Positions 17,202 through 25,534 are shown, numbered from the stretch's first letter. The stretch: 35,865 nt of DNA from an uncultured Prevotellaceae bacterium (GCA_900318065.1 ONIY01000043.1:1-35865), one strand, 5' to 3'. Translations and numbers: made by a program. The notes: generated by a model not told the origin, from the letters alone.

Positions 17202-19199
17202 TTATTTCACAAGCACCTTCTTGCCGCCCACGATGTAGACGCCTGCTGGCAGGCCCTGAGTGGCATTGTTGCGGTCAACACCCTGGCGCAGCAGCTGGCC
17301 ATTGACGCTATAAACGTCGACAGGACCATTGTCGCTGTTGTCGATGCTGATGTCCTTCACACCTGTGGTGTTGCTCACCTCAACGGCGAGCTCGCCTATC
17401 ATGTGAGTCCTCTCGCAAGGCTCTACTGCAATGATGTTGCTAATGTTGATTGTCTCATTGCCGCCAAAGTCGTCACCGGCTTTCACCTTGATGGTGAGCA
17501 GTGAGCCCTCGTTGCCGCCAATGGTGGTGTTGCTGCTCTTGTAGATGACGATTCTCCACTTGCCGTTCTCAATCTCGTTGAAGCCTATCACGGCACCGCT
17601 GGTGCGGCTGGTGGCGGCTACCTCGTCGATGGTGAGTCCTTGCGGCATGTCAACATCGAGCTGCATGGCAGTGTAGAGTGCTGTGTTGTCGAGGTCGAGA
17701 GTCATCTCGTGGGTGCTTCCCTGCTCGATGGTGAAGTCTTGGGCGCTCATCTTGTCGCTGCCATCGTTCACAACCTGGTTGCGACCCGATACATTCTTAG
17801 AGCCCAGGATTATGTTGTAGACCATAGTGATGTCGGCAGCAGTGATGGAGCCGTCGCCGTTCACGTCGGCAGTGGCCTCAAACTGATAGGAGAGTCCCAG
17901 CAGGATGTCGTAGATTGCTGTCACGTCGGCAGCGGTAACCGAGCCGTCTTGGTTGACGTCGCCAGTAATCGATGGGTTGTCGAGCATGAAGTTTTGCCAC
18001 TGTGGTGCGTTGAGATAGTCGTTGAGGGCCTGGGTGGGCACTGTGAGAGGGATGATGGCCTGGTTCACGCCAGCCCACACCTCGTCGCCCAGCGCTGGCA
18101 CTGTGGCAGCGCGGCTCTCGATGGCTTGCATCTGTATCATTCCCGCCATGGCACGAGTGCCAATGTATTGTGTGGTGGCAGGAACAATCACACTGGTGGC
18201 TGGGGTGTTGTAGAGGGCGTAGTCGCCTATGTACTTGGCGTGCTCGCCCAGAACGTTCTCGTTGGCCACAGCAGTACCTGCCAGCAGCAGTGGGGCAATG
18301 GTGTCGCTGGTATTGTTGGGGATAAACGACGACAAGTCGGCGGCATAGTAGAACGCGCCTTTATTGAGCTGTGCAGTAGTGTTGGAGATTTGTGCGCTCA
18401 CTTGCTTGGTCTGGGCAAATGCCCACTGGTCGACGGTGGTGAGCGACTGTGCTGTAGCAAAGTCAAAGTTGGTGATGCCAGAGCTCAGGAAAGCCTCTTT
18501 GCCTATGCTCTGCAGGTTGTTCTGTCCTGAGAAGGTGATGTCCTGCAGGCGTGTGGTGCCCTTGAAGGCTTGGTCGCCAATGGCTGTTACATTCTCTCCC
18601 AGAGTCACATTGATGATGTGGCTGCAGCCCAGGAACGCCCCCTTGGCAATTGTGAAGCTTGCGGCAGGCTCAATGGTCACTCTTGTGAGGTCGACGCTCT
18701 TGGAGAACGCCCCTTCGCCCAATGTCTTGATTCCTGCTGGCAGCGACACGTTTTTAAGTCCTGTTGAAGAGAAGGCATAGGCGCCTATCGTCTCAAGGCT
18801 AGCTGGGAACAAAATAGCGGTGAGCTTGGTGCAGCCAGCAAAGGCTGCAGTGCCTATCGCCTTGATGTTCTCGGGCAGTACCACCTGCTCAATGTTCATG
18901 TCGAAGAACGCCATCTCGGGGATGGCATCGGCTTGATAGTCGAGCTCGTTGGCAAAAAGTGGCTTTGCACTCTTGTATTTCACGATGGTTGCCTGCGACA
19001 GGTTGATGCTCGTGAGTTGAGGCATCTGTTCTGAGATGTACTTGAAGTCTCGGGCATCGAGCGAACCGGTGATGGTGAGAGCAGTAAACGACTCTCCGGC
19101 AACGAGGTTGTGCAACTCGCCTGGAGTACATTCAACGTTCAAGGCCCACGCCATTGCGCAGCTTGCCATTAAAACTATGGATAATATTATTCTCTTCAT
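17202..19199 (-). CDS. Secreted BspA-type LRR protein with dockerin, cohesin-like domain and sorting tail (paralogue)
   Basis: About 665 residues with signal peptide MKRIILSIVLMASCAMAWA; the ATG at 19199 fits it exactly, and a longer reading to 19238 would bury it. LRR_5 repeats run to about residue 400. A dockerin-like pair lies at 413-466 (GDVNQDGSVTAADVTAIYDI, ADVNGDGSITAADITMVYNI), better conserved than in its neighbour. Residues 490-600 carry the cohesin-like sandwich (EMTLDLDNTALYTAMQLDVD, then NEGSLLTIKVKAGDDF). The tail VDVYSVNGQLLRQ to GGKKVLVK is the sorting-type C-terminus. Together with the neighbour it forms a duplicated surface-protein pair, probably binding host or dietary ligands through the LRR part. 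Confidence 0.88.
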   Translation of the reverse strand: MKRIILSIVLMASCAMAWALNVECTPGELHNLVAGESFTALTITGSLDARDFKYISEQMPQLTSINLSQATIVKYKSAKPLFANELDYQADAIPEMAFFDMNIEQVVLPENIKAIGTAAFAGCTKLTAILFPASLETIGAYAFSSTGLKNVSLPAGIKTLGEGAFSKSVDLTRVTIEPAASFTIAKGAFLGCSHIINVTLGENVTAIGDQAFKGTTRLQDITFSGQNNLQSIGKEAFLSSGITNFDFATAQSLTTVDQWAFAQTKQVSAQISNTTAQLNKGAFYYAADLSSFIPNNTSDTIAPLLLAGTAVANENVLGEHAKYIGDYALYNTPATSVIVPATTQYIGTRAMAGMIQMQAIESRAATVPALGDEVWAGVNQAIIPLTVPTQALNDYLNAPQWQNFMLDNPSITGDVNQDGSVTAADVTAIYDILLGLSYQFEATADVNGDGSITAADITMVYNIILGSKNVSGRNQVVNDGSDKMSAQDFTIEQGSTHEMTLDLDNTALYTAMQLDVDMPQGLTIDEVAATSRTSGAVIGFNEIENGKWRIVIYKSSNTTIGGNEGSLLTIKVKAGDDFGGNETINISNIIAVEPCERTHMIGELAVEVSNTTGVKDISIDNSDNGPVDVYSVNGQLLRQGVDRNNATQGLPAGVYIVGGKKVLVK

Positions 19200-19340
19200 G
19201 TCAAAAAAACGTTTTTTCAATAAAAAATGATGTGCCATCTTGGGTAGATGGGTGGTCTTACTAATTTAAACGTTGAATGGGTACACTTTATTATATTAAG
19301 GGAAAATTAATTGAATAAAATGCCTCATCACGATGCTGGC

Positions 19341-19778
19341 CTATAGTTCGCCATAGGGTAGCTTGGCTATCATCTCACCCATCTTTTGTGCTCCCTCGCT
19401 GAGCTTGCTGCCCACCATTGCCTTGAGCATGAATGGCAACTCAATGTTGAGCTCGGTAACGGCTTGAGTGCTGCTCTCGTCGATGGCCTCAAGATTGATG
19501 GTCACCCCAAAGGGCACGGGCGAGGACTGGGCGGTGTATTTCACCATTGATGGCGCAACACTCTCGCTCACACTCAGTTTCATGGTGCCCACTGGAGACT
19601 CCACGCTGATGCCGTCGTCCTCAAATTTCACCTTGTCGAGGTGTTCGCGCGCCTCCTGGGGCAGGCGGTCAATGTTCTGGTCGATGTGAGCCTTAAACAC
19701 TCGTGGGTCACTCAACTTGCTGTAAATCACATCGATGTTGTGGTTGATCACAACCTTATCGCTTTTATAGTTTTCCAT
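19341..19778 (-). CDS. SRPBCC-fold (START-like) protein of unknown role
   Basis: A 145-residue soluble protein without signal peptide. The pattern VINHNIDVIYSKLSDPRVF near the N-terminus, a run of beta strands (GTMKLSVSESVAPSMVKYTA) and a long C-terminal helix match the helix-grip fold of polyketide cyclase/START-like proteins, which bind small hydrophobic ligands. A similar small SRPBCC gene is often found next to pyrE in Bacteroidales, as here (pyrE starts upstream on the same strand, about 200 bp away). The ligand is unknown. Confidence 0.8.
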   Translation of the reverse strand: MENYKSDKVVINHNIDVIYSKLSDPRVFKAHIDQNIDRLPQEAREHLDKVKFEDDGISVESPVGTMKLSVSESVAPSMVKYTAQSSPVPFGVTINLEAIDESSTQAVTELNIELPFMLKAMVGSKLSEGAQKMGEMIAKLPYGEL

Positions 19779-19827
19779 ATTATTTCAGTTGCTTTATAGG
19801 GGTTATAGGATTGATTTGTTTATGCTT

Positions 19828-19864
19828 CTCAAGTTTCGTAAGTTTGTTCCCCCTCTAAGATAGA
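19828..19864 (+). repeat. Partial copy of the dispersed C-rich hairpin repeat
   Basis: The 19-mer GTTCCCCCTCTAAGATAGA at 19846-19864 is identical to the minus-strand sequence across the hairpin at 35789-35809. The preceding bases (AAGTTTCGTAAGT against AAGTTTCGGAAGT) also match. The right arm of the hairpin is missing here, so this is a truncated copy. Confidence 0.7.
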
Positions 19865-19979
19865 CCAATGGTGCAAGCCGAAGCCAGCGGCAAAACTTGT
19901 TTTGGCATTGGTGAGGCGCAGCCCATTGATGCTGAAAGAGCGGGCTCATTATTACTTTATAAACTTGATTTATGCTGTT

Positions 19980-20630
19980 TTAATCCATCTGGAGCGCCGA
20001 GGGAGTCCAGTTCTCGGGGTCGTCGTGCCACAGCTCGAAGGTGTCGACATCTTTGTTGTCGAGATAATGACAGGCGAGCGCTGCCTCAATCATCGCGTTA
20101 TAGTTGGTGAGTGTGATGAGAGTGAGGCCCTCGTCGGCAAAGGTGCTCAGCGCCTGCTGGAACTCATAGGTGAACAGTGCCACCATGCCCAGCACCTCGC
20201 CGCCTGCCAGCTGCATCTCGTGCAGCGCCTTGATGGCATTGTTGCCGGTCGATACCAGATCCTCGATGAGCACCACGTGCTGCCCAGGCTTGAAGTTGCC
20301 TTCTATCAAGTTTTCCAGGCCGTGGTCCTTGGGGACATCGCGCACGTAGACGAAGGGCAGTCCCAGTGTGTCGGCCACCAGCGCGCCCATGGCAATCGAC
20401 CCCATGGCTACACTCGCCACCACCTCGGCATTGGGGAAGTTCTCGAGTATGAGTCGCGAGAGCTCCACTTTCACAAATCGGCGCACGTCGGGGTAGGAGA
20501 GCGTGATCTTGTTGTCGTTGTAGATGGGGGCATTCCACCCGTTGCCCCACAGGAACGGACGGTCGGGCTGAAGCATTATGGCATTAATCTTCAGCAGTTT
20601 CTCGGCTAGGGTCAAGTCTAAACGTTCCAT
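19980..20630 (-). CDS. pyrE: Orotate phosphoribosyltransferase
   Basis: A 216-residue cytoplasmic enzyme making orotidine 5'-phosphate from orotate and PRPP in de novo pyrimidine synthesis. The PRPP-binding motif VVLIEDLVSTGNNAIKAL is at residues 119-136. The catalytic-loop signature YVRDVPKDHG at 95-104 includes the expected Lys and His. GMLQPDRPF-like substrate-binding residues occur as INAIMLQPDRPFLWGNGW. The ATG at 20630 gives MERLDLTLAEKLL, the family-typical start. A promoter-like element lies 34 bp upstream. It is divergent from the DUF5715 gene. Confidence 0.96.
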   Translation of the reverse strand: MERLDLTLAEKLLKINAIMLQPDRPFLWGNGWNAPIYNDNKITLSYPDVRRFVKVELSRLILENFPNAEVVASVAMGSIAMGALVADTLGLPFVYVRDVPKDHGLENLIEGNFKPGQHVVLIEDLVSTGNNAIKALHEMQLAGGEVLGMVALFTYEFQQALSTFADEGLTLITLTNYNAMIEAALACHYLDNKDVDTFELWHDDPENWTPSALQMD

Positions 20631-20663
20631 GTGTAATGTGTTGTTTTGCGTCAAAAACTAGTG

Positions 20664-20695
20664 CAAAAATAATAAAAAAGCGCCCATTCACTAAA
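20664..20695 (-). promoter_or_regulatory. Probable pyrE promoter
   Basis: On the minus strand TATTTTTG (20664-20671) is a match to TAnnTTTG. It is preceded at 20 bp by TTTA (20692-20695), one base off the -33 consensus. The leader would be about 27 nt. Confidence 0.5.
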
Positions 20696-20746
20696 AATAT
20701 CAACAATAAATTATATGTTTTTAGTCATTTTTTGTAATTTTGCAGT

Positions 20747-21445
20747 ATGAAGAAATCTAATCACAAGACAAGAATAAAGCGTTTTGCCGCTATAATGGCG
20801 TTTCTTGGAGTGGCTCTGGCGCTGGTGGTGGTCTATGCCCGGTCACAGGATCTGTGTAAAGCCACTCGCGTGGTGGGCGGCAAGGCCAATGTCAAGGCAC
20901 TCTACCATTTTGATGACGTGAACGACACACAAATCACTGCAGCACAACGGTTTGGCATTGAGCCCTTGCAGTCGCGCGACGAGCTCGACAGCATGCTTCT
21001 TTCCTCACTCGTCAAGGTGGAGACCTGCAATGGGTTCTGCGTTGAGCCACTCACTCACTCGGTGCCCTATCTCACGCCCAACGCCAATGACCTGCTTCAC
21101 ACTATAGCGACGAAATTCCAGGACAAACTCCAGGACCAGGGTCTTGCGCAGTATCAAATCGTTGTCACCTCGCTGCTTCGCACCAGCGATGATGTGCGCC
21201 GGTTGCGACGGGTCAACGGCAACGCGGTGAGCAAGAGCTGCCACATGTATGGTACAACGTTTGACATCGCCTACAACTGTTTCCAGCAGGTGGACTCGCT
21301 TGCCGACTTTGAGGGCGACCTCGCGTCGCACAAAGAGCTGGTCAACATACTGGGCGAGACGCTCAAGGAGCTGCGCGACGACAACCTGTGCTACGTCAAG
21401 TATGAGCGTCGCCAGCCTTGTTTCCACATCACTGCAAGATATTGA
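20747..21445 (+). CDS. DUF5715 family protein, M15-like peptidase fold
   Basis: A 232-residue protein with one N-terminal membrane anchor or signal helix at about 12-31. The C-terminal half looks like a zinc D,D- or L,D-carboxypeptidase of the M15 type: SLLRT at 142-146, SCHMYGTTFDIAY giving H166 and D173, and PCFHIT giving H227, which together would supply the three zinc ligands. The length and N-terminal anchor match DUF5715 proteins of Bacteroidales. It is probably a periplasmic murein-modifying enzyme. A TAATTTTG box ends only 4 nt before the ATG (20735-20742); it would imply an almost leaderless message, so the true promoter may be elsewhere. Confidence 0.83.
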   Translation: MKKSNHKTRIKRFAAIMAFLGVALALVVVYARSQDLCKATRVVGGKANVKALYHFDDVNDTQITAAQRFGIEPLQSRDELDSMLLSSLVKVETCNGFCVEPLTHSVPYLTPNANDLLHTIATKFQDKLQDQGLAQYQIVVTSLLRTSDDVRRLRRVNGNAVSKSCHMYGTTFDIAYNCFQQVDSLADFEGDLASHKELVNILGETLKELRDDNLCYVKYERRQPCFHITARY

Positions 21446-21503
21446 TTGATACTAGATTATAACATATTAACCCAATATACTAACTTATTAAAATCGTTCT
21501 GAT

Positions 21504-22187
21504 ATGAAAAAGTATTTAGCCGAAATGGTGGGCACTATGGTGCTCGTGTTGATGGGCTGCGGAACAGCAGTAAGTCTTAATTGTGGGGCCGATACTGCAT
21601 CGGTAGTGGGCACTGCAATGGCATTTGGTCTGGCAGTTGTTGCTATGGCCTACACTATTGGTGGCATCAGCGGTTGCCACATCAATCCCGCAATCACCCT
21701 GGGATGCCTCCTGACAAAGCGCATTAGCGGCAAGGATGCTGCCATGTACATGATTTTCCAGGTAATTGGCGCTTTCATTGGTTCTGCTTTGCTGTTTGCT
21801 TTTGTCAGCACTACAACAACCGACTTTGGTGGCACAACAACTGGTGCCAACACCGTTGCTGGAGCAGGAACTCAAATTGCCGGTTTGATTGTTGAAATTG
21901 TGCTCACTTGCGTCTTCGTTTTTGTAGTGCTCGGTGCTACTGCCAAGACTAATGGCGCTACCAACAATTTCGCAGGTTTGGCAATTGGCTTGAGCCTTAT
22001 CCTCATCCACTTTGTTGGCATTCATTACACAGGCACTTCGGTTAACCCCGCACGCTCGATTGCTCCAGCAGTGTTTGAAGGTGGACAAGCTCTTACCGAC
22101 CTGTGGGTATTCATCGTGGGACCATTCGTTGGTGCAATCCTCGCAGCATTAGTATGGAAAATCGTTGAGCCCAAAGAAGACAAATAA
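21504..22187 (+). CDS. aqpZ: Aquaporin Z
   Basis: A 227-residue inner-membrane water channel with six hydrophobic helices and two NPA half-helices: SGCHINPAITLG (N61-A63) and GTSVNPARS (N181-A183). The aromatic/arginine filter of water-specific channels is conserved: F41, H169, T178 and R184 correspond to F43, H174, T183 and R189 of the E. coli protein. Transport of water, not glycerol, is therefore expected. The gene is followed by a strong intrinsic terminator. Its base composition is visibly more AT-rich at third positions than most neighbours, as is the amylase gene. Confidence 0.96.
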   Translation: MKKYLAEMVGTMVLVLMGCGTAVSLNCGADTASVVGTAMAFGLAVVAMAYTIGGISGCHINPAITLGCLLTKRISGKDAAMYMIFQVIGAFIGSALLFAFVSTTTTDFGGTTTGANTVAGAGTQIAGLIVEIVLTCVFVFVVLGATAKTNGATNNFAGLAIGLSLILIHFVGIHYTGTSVNPARSIAPAVFEGGQALTDLWVFIVGPFVGAILAALVWKIVEPKEDK

Positions 22188-22212
22188 CATCAATCTCTAA
22201 ACCACAACAAAT

Positions 22213-22252
22213 AAATCGGAAAAAAGGGTCGGTTCCTTTTTTCCGATTTTTT
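22213..22252 (+). terminator. Intrinsic terminator after aqpZ
   Basis: Perfect 15-bp stem: AAATCGGAAAAAAGG at 22213-22227 pairs with 22235-22249 across a 7-nt loop. The T run extends beyond the stem to 22252. An A run on the left arm could make it work in both directions. Confidence 0.85.
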
Positions 22253-22266
22253 GATATTCGCCTAAA

Positions 22267-22313
22267 GACTTTCCGCCGTAACTCGTTTTTTTTACCACTT
22301 ACGGCGGAAGGTC
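22267..22313. repeat. Inverted repeat with oligo-T loop
   Basis: GACTTTCCGCCGTAA (22267-22281) pairs with TTACGGCGGAAGGTC (22299-22313): 15 bp with one G-T wobble. The 17-nt loop contains eight consecutive T. It lies between the aqpZ terminator and the next promoter. No function is evident. Confidence 0.7.
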
Positions 22314-22402
22314 TAATGTGTAAATTGTTATAATAGCAGTTGGCACTTCGCATTTGTGGGCCAGCATCTACCATGCTGAGACCTCCTTTCTAGTTTTTTT
22401 TC

Positions 22403-22433
22403 TTGCAAATGTGGAAAGGTGTTACTAACTTTG
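22403..22433 (+). promoter_or_regulatory. Promoter of the lipoprotein-prenyl synthase-TatD-CotH gene run
   Basis: TTG at 22403-22405, 20 bp, then TAACTTTG at 22426-22433. The start codon at 22457 lies about 18 nt beyond the predicted start of transcription. Confidence 0.7.
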
Positions 22434-22456
22434 CAAGTGATAAAAAAGTAATATTC

Positions 22457-22852
22457 ATGAAATCAAGACATTTATTACCCATAATTGGCGCGATGATTGT
22501 GGTGGCACTGTTGAGCAGTTGCTTCCAGCTCAAGGAGGAGACGCCTTCTCCTCTCAAGGGCAAGGCCGAGGTGGTTGCCACTGCCGCGGCCCAGAAGGTT
22601 GTGGGTACCGATCATTCCGACACGCTGGCGATGCAAAACGCTATCCTGGAGGCAAAGACCCTTCAGGCAGAGTTTCAGGTTGCCGATGACACCTGCGCCA
22701 TCAATGCGTTTAATCGCACGTTCAAGAAATATCTTCAGGAACATGACCCCAAGCTTGCCAAGGACATGTTTGTGGAACGCCCCAAGGACTTGCCAGCTGG
22801 TGAGCCGTGGGACGAGTTTGAGCAACTTGTCGAGGTGCCCGAGAAGAAATAA
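22457..22852 (+). CDS. Small lipoprotein of unknown function
   Basis: A 131-residue lipoprotein: MKSRHLLPIIGAMIVVALLS is the signal peptide and SSC the lipobox end (C22). The mature part is a charged, mainly helical domain (AILEAKTLQAEFQVADDTCA) with no catalytic motif that I recognise. It begins a tight plus-strand run with a second lipoprotein 27 bp downstream. The frame is open further upstream, but the ATG at 22457 fits the signal peptide and the promoter at 22403-22433. Confidence 0.75.
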   Translation: MKSRHLLPIIGAMIVVALLSSCFQLKEETPSPLKGKAEVVATAAAQKVVGTDHSDTLAMQNAILEAKTLQAEFQVADDTCAINAFNRTFKKYLQEHDPKLAKDMFVERPKDLPAGEPWDEFEQLVEVPEKK

Positions 22853-22879
22853 CGCATCACTAATAAACTCCCAATAGAT

Positions 22880-23521
22880 ATGAAAACATCAAGAATCACT
22901 CTTGCCGCGCTTTTATTGCTGGTGCTTGCTGCAATGACCAGCTGCGAGCAAGGCAAGGAGAAGGGTGTAGCGATGGGTGCCGAGTTTGCCAAGGCATGGA
23001 CAGGCGACGACCAGGCCCTTGACCAGCAGGTTCTCAAGGTGACCGCTGCGCTCGACAGCCTCACCTTCAAGAGCGCGTTTGCCGACGCCTTCATTGCCGA
23101 GGCGGGAAAGAGCGACAGTACCGTTGCCCTTGCCGCAAGGGTGCTCGTGAAAGACGGTGCCACGGTGACTGGCGACCTGTGCAGTGAGATTATCGACGGC
23201 CTGGCCAGTGGCAGCATCACCTACACTCAGGCCAATGCCCGCGTGATGCAGCTCTTTGAGGTGTGCGGCCGTCTCAAGAAAGACGACCTGGCGCAGGCCT
23301 TTGGCGCTCAGCTCGACAGCGAGGCGTCGAGTCTGCCCCTCGAGAAGCAGATGAAGGTGTACAGCAGCGCTACCACCCCCGAGAAACTGGGTGCCGCCCT
23401 CAAGGCCGACTCTCAAGCGCCTAATGCCGACCAGGCACTTATCAACCGCCAGGTCGAGGCGCTAAAGGGCATATATAGTGCCCAGGATTACAAGAAATTT
23501 ATTGACTCCTTTAAAAAATAA
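22880..23521 (+). CDS. Lipoprotein of unknown function
   Basis: A 213-residue lipoprotein with signal peptide MKTSRITLAALLLLVLAAMT and lipobox TSC (C22). The mature sequence is entirely helical in pattern, with several amphipathic segments such as DQQVLKVTAALDSLTFKSAF. I recognise no domain. The stop lies 6 bp before the polyprenyl synthase start, so the two are certainly on one transcript, and translational coupling is likely. The products may be envelope proteins unrelated in function to isoprenoid synthesis. Confidence 0.75.
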   Translation: MKTSRITLAALLLLVLAAMTSCEQGKEKGVAMGAEFAKAWTGDDQALDQQVLKVTAALDSLTFKSAFADAFIAEAGKSDSTVALAARVLVKDGATVTGDLCSEIIDGLASGSITYTQANARVMQLFEVCGRLKKDDLAQAFGAQLDSEASSLPLEKQMKVYSSATTPEKLGAALKADSQAPNADQALINRQVEALKGIYSAQDYKKFIDSFKK

Positions 23522-23527
23522 CCTGTT

Positions 23528-24502
23528 ATGCACGACTACAACTACTACCTGCGCCTCGTGGAAGGCGCCGTGAGCAACATAAACTATCCGTCAAGGCCAG
23601 CCGAGCTCTATAAACCAATCGCCTACACCATGTCGCAGGGAGGCAAGCGCGTGCGTCCTGTCCTCACCCTCATGACCTGTGAGGCGATGGGGGGCGACCT
23701 CAACAAGGCTGTCGACGTGGCACTGGGCATTGAACTGTTCCACAACTTCACGCTGCTTCACGACGACGTGATGGACCGTGCCGACGTGCGCCGTGGCAAG
23801 CCCACCGTTCACTGCAAGTGGAACGATAACGTGGCAATCCTGAGTGGCGACGCTATGCTCACCATGGCAACCCAGGCCGTTTCGCGCGTCGATGCCGACA
23901 TCGTCCAACCCATGGTGGAACTGTTTAACGACACTGCTATGAAAGTGTATGAGGGTCAGCAGTTTGACATGGACTTCGAGAGCCGTAACGATGTCACCGT
24001 CGACGAGTATATCGAGATGATTCGCCTCAAGACCTCGGTGCTGCTGGGATGCGCTTGCAAGGCTGGCGCTCTCGTGGCTCATGCCACCGAGGAGAACGCC
24101 AATTCCATCTATGACATGGCAGTGAACCTGGGCTTGGCGTTCCAGCTGCAGGACGACTACCTCGACGTGTGGGGCGATCCCGCAACCTTTGGCAAGGAGA
24201 TAGGCGGCGACATTGTCAACAACAAGAAGACCTTCCTCTTGATAAATGCTCGCGACCACTCGGCAGGCAACGACGCCATTGAACTCAACCGCTGGCTTGC
24301 CGACACCACCTCGCCCAAGCAGGAGAAGATTAAAGCGGTGACTGCGCTCTACGAGAAACTGGGACTTAAAGACCTGGCTCGCAACGCCATCGTCAACTAT
24401 TCGCACAACGCTCTCGACCTGCTCCACGAGACCAAGATGAGCTACGACGCCTACAAGGTGTTTGAGGGAATTATCAACCGCCTCGCCGACCGCGAGAAGT
24501 AG
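23528..24502 (+). CDS. Trans-isoprenyl diphosphate synthase (polyprenyl synthetase)
   Basis: A 324-residue cytoplasmic enzyme that condenses isopentenyl diphosphate onto an allylic primer for quinone side chains and other isoprenoids. GGKRVRP (K40, R41, R43), the first Asp-rich motif LLHDDVMDRAD (D79, D80, D83) and the second QLQDDYLDVWGD (D209, D210, D213) are all intact. The residue five before the first motif is F74. A bulky residue there usually limits the product to C15-C20, so a farnesyl or geranylgeranyl product is more likely than a long one, but this is inference. Start ATG at 23528, 6 bp after the preceding stop. Confidence 0.94.
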   Translation: MHDYNYYLRLVEGAVSNINYPSRPAELYKPIAYTMSQGGKRVRPVLTLMTCEAMGGDLNKAVDVALGIELFHNFTLLHDDVMDRADVRRGKPTVHCKWNDNVAILSGDAMLTMATQAVSRVDADIVQPMVELFNDTAMKVYEGQQFDMDFESRNDVTVDEYIEMIRLKTSVLLGCACKAGALVAHATEENANSIYDMAVNLGLAFQLQDDYLDVWGDPATFGKEIGGDIVNNKKTFLLINARDHSAGNDAIELNRWLADTTSPKQEKIKAVTALYEKLGLKDLARNAIVNYSHNALDLLHETKMSYDAYKVFEGIINRLADREK

Positions 24503-24522
24503 CCGGGAACGGGGGCTGGGGA

Positions 24523-24606
24523 TTAAGTGTTGAGTGTTAAGTGTTGAGTGTTAAGTGTTGAGCTTTAAGTGTTGAGTGTTAAGTGTTGAGTGTTAAGTGT
24601 TAAGTA
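24523..24606. repeat. TTRAGTG heptamer array, 12 units
   Basis: Twelve consecutive 7-bp units, mostly alternating TTAAGTG and TTGAGTG, so also six 14-bp units. Only one internal unit (TTGAGCT) and the last (TTAAGTA) deviate. It begins 20 bp after the polyprenyl synthase stop. Confidence 0.95.
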
Positions 24607-24624
24607 GCGCCTGCGGCGCGGGTG

Positions 24625-24685
24625 TCGAGCAGTCGAGCAGTCGAGCAATCGAGCATTCGAGCAATCGAGCAGTCGAGCATTCGAG
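24625..24685. repeat. TCGAGCAN octamer array, 7.6 units
   Basis: Seven perfect 8-bp units TCGAGCAN, with N being G, G, A, T, A, G, T in order, plus a final TCGAG. The same unit occurs at 1576-1604. Only the eighth base varies. Confidence 0.95.
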
Positions 24686-24686
24686 G

Positions 24687-24737
24687 CCTTTGTCCTTTGT
24701 CCTTTGTCCTTTATCCTTCCACGTTCCACGTTCCACC
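24687..24737. repeat. CCTTTGT and TTCCACG heptamer arrays
   Basis: Units CCTTTGT x3 and CCTTTAT (24687-24714) are followed by TTCCACG x2 and TTCCACC (24717-24737), ending 3 bp before the TatD start codon at 24741. The TTTGTCC-phase module matches 1608-1660. Confidence 0.92.
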
Positions 24738-24740
24738 ATC

Positions 24741-25514
24741 ATGTTAGACTCTCACAGCCATATATATAGTCACGAGTTTGATGACGACCGCGACCTGGTG
24801 ATTGCCAGGGCGCGGGAGGTTGGCGTGCGCCACATTGTGTTGCCCAACGAGAACCTCGAGAGCGTGCCTCGCCTGGTGGCGACGCGCGATGCCTATCCTG
24901 GCTACATCTCAATAGCCCTGGGCCTGCATCCCGAGGACGTGGATGCCGGCTATGAGGCCGTGCTCGCTGCCATGCGTCCCCTGCTCGACGAGCACCAGCC
25001 CGTGGCGGTTGGCGAGATAGGCATCGACCTCTACTGGGACGCCACCTGGCGCGACCAGCAGATGGCGGCGCTCGACACGCAGTTGCACTGGTGCAAAGAG
25101 CTGGGCATCCCCTTCATTATCCACTGCCGCAACGCTCTCGACGAGATTTTGAGCGTGATGGACAACTTTGGCGAGACCCTGCCACCGGGCGTGTTCCACA
25201 GCTTCACCGGCACACCTCAGGAGGTGGAGCAGGTGCGCCGCCGTGGCGACTTCTACTTTGGCGTGAACGGCATTGTCACCTTCAAGAAAAGCGAGGTGAA
25301 AGAAATCCTGCCAGTGGTAGGACTCGACAGGCTGCTGCTCGAGACCGACTCGCCCTATCTTGCCCCCGTGCCTAATCGTGGCAAGCGCAACGAGAGCGCC
25401 AACATTCCCTATATATGTAACTATATTGCTGAATATCTGGGAGTTTCGCCCAGTGAGGTGTCGGCATCTACCGACCGCAACGCCATCAGCCTCTTCAACC
25501 TGCACATTCAGTAA
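24741..25514 (+). CDS. TatD family metal-dependent hydrolase (putative DNase)
   Basis: A 257-residue TIM-barrel amidohydrolase-fold enzyme. Metal ligands are visible: H5 and H7 in DSHSHIY, E92 in VAVGEIGID, H128 in FIIHCRNA, H153 in VFHSFTG and D203 in LLETDSPYL. TatD proteins are cytoplasmic 3'-5' exonucleases or D-tyrosyl-type deacylases linked to DNA repair. The ATG at 24741 yields the normal N-terminus; the frame is open upstream only because it reads through the repeat arrays. The CotH-kinase gene follows after 20 bp. Confidence 0.95.
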   Translation: MLDSHSHIYSHEFDDDRDLVIARAREVGVRHIVLPNENLESVPRLVATRDAYPGYISIALGLHPEDVDAGYEAVLAAMRPLLDEHQPVAVGEIGIDLYWDATWRDQQMAALDTQLHWCKELGIPFIIHCRNALDEILSVMDNFGETLPPGVFHSFTGTPQEVEQVRRRGDFYFGVNGIVTFKKSEVKEILPVVGLDRLLLETDSPYLAPVPNRGKRNESANIPYICNYIAEYLGVSPSEVSASTDRNAISLFNLHIQ

Positions 25515-25534
25515 CACTCTCCACGCATCGCATA

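Noticed and set aside
24523-24737. CRISPR array
   Set aside because: Units are 7-8 bp without spacers; these are simple tandem repeats.
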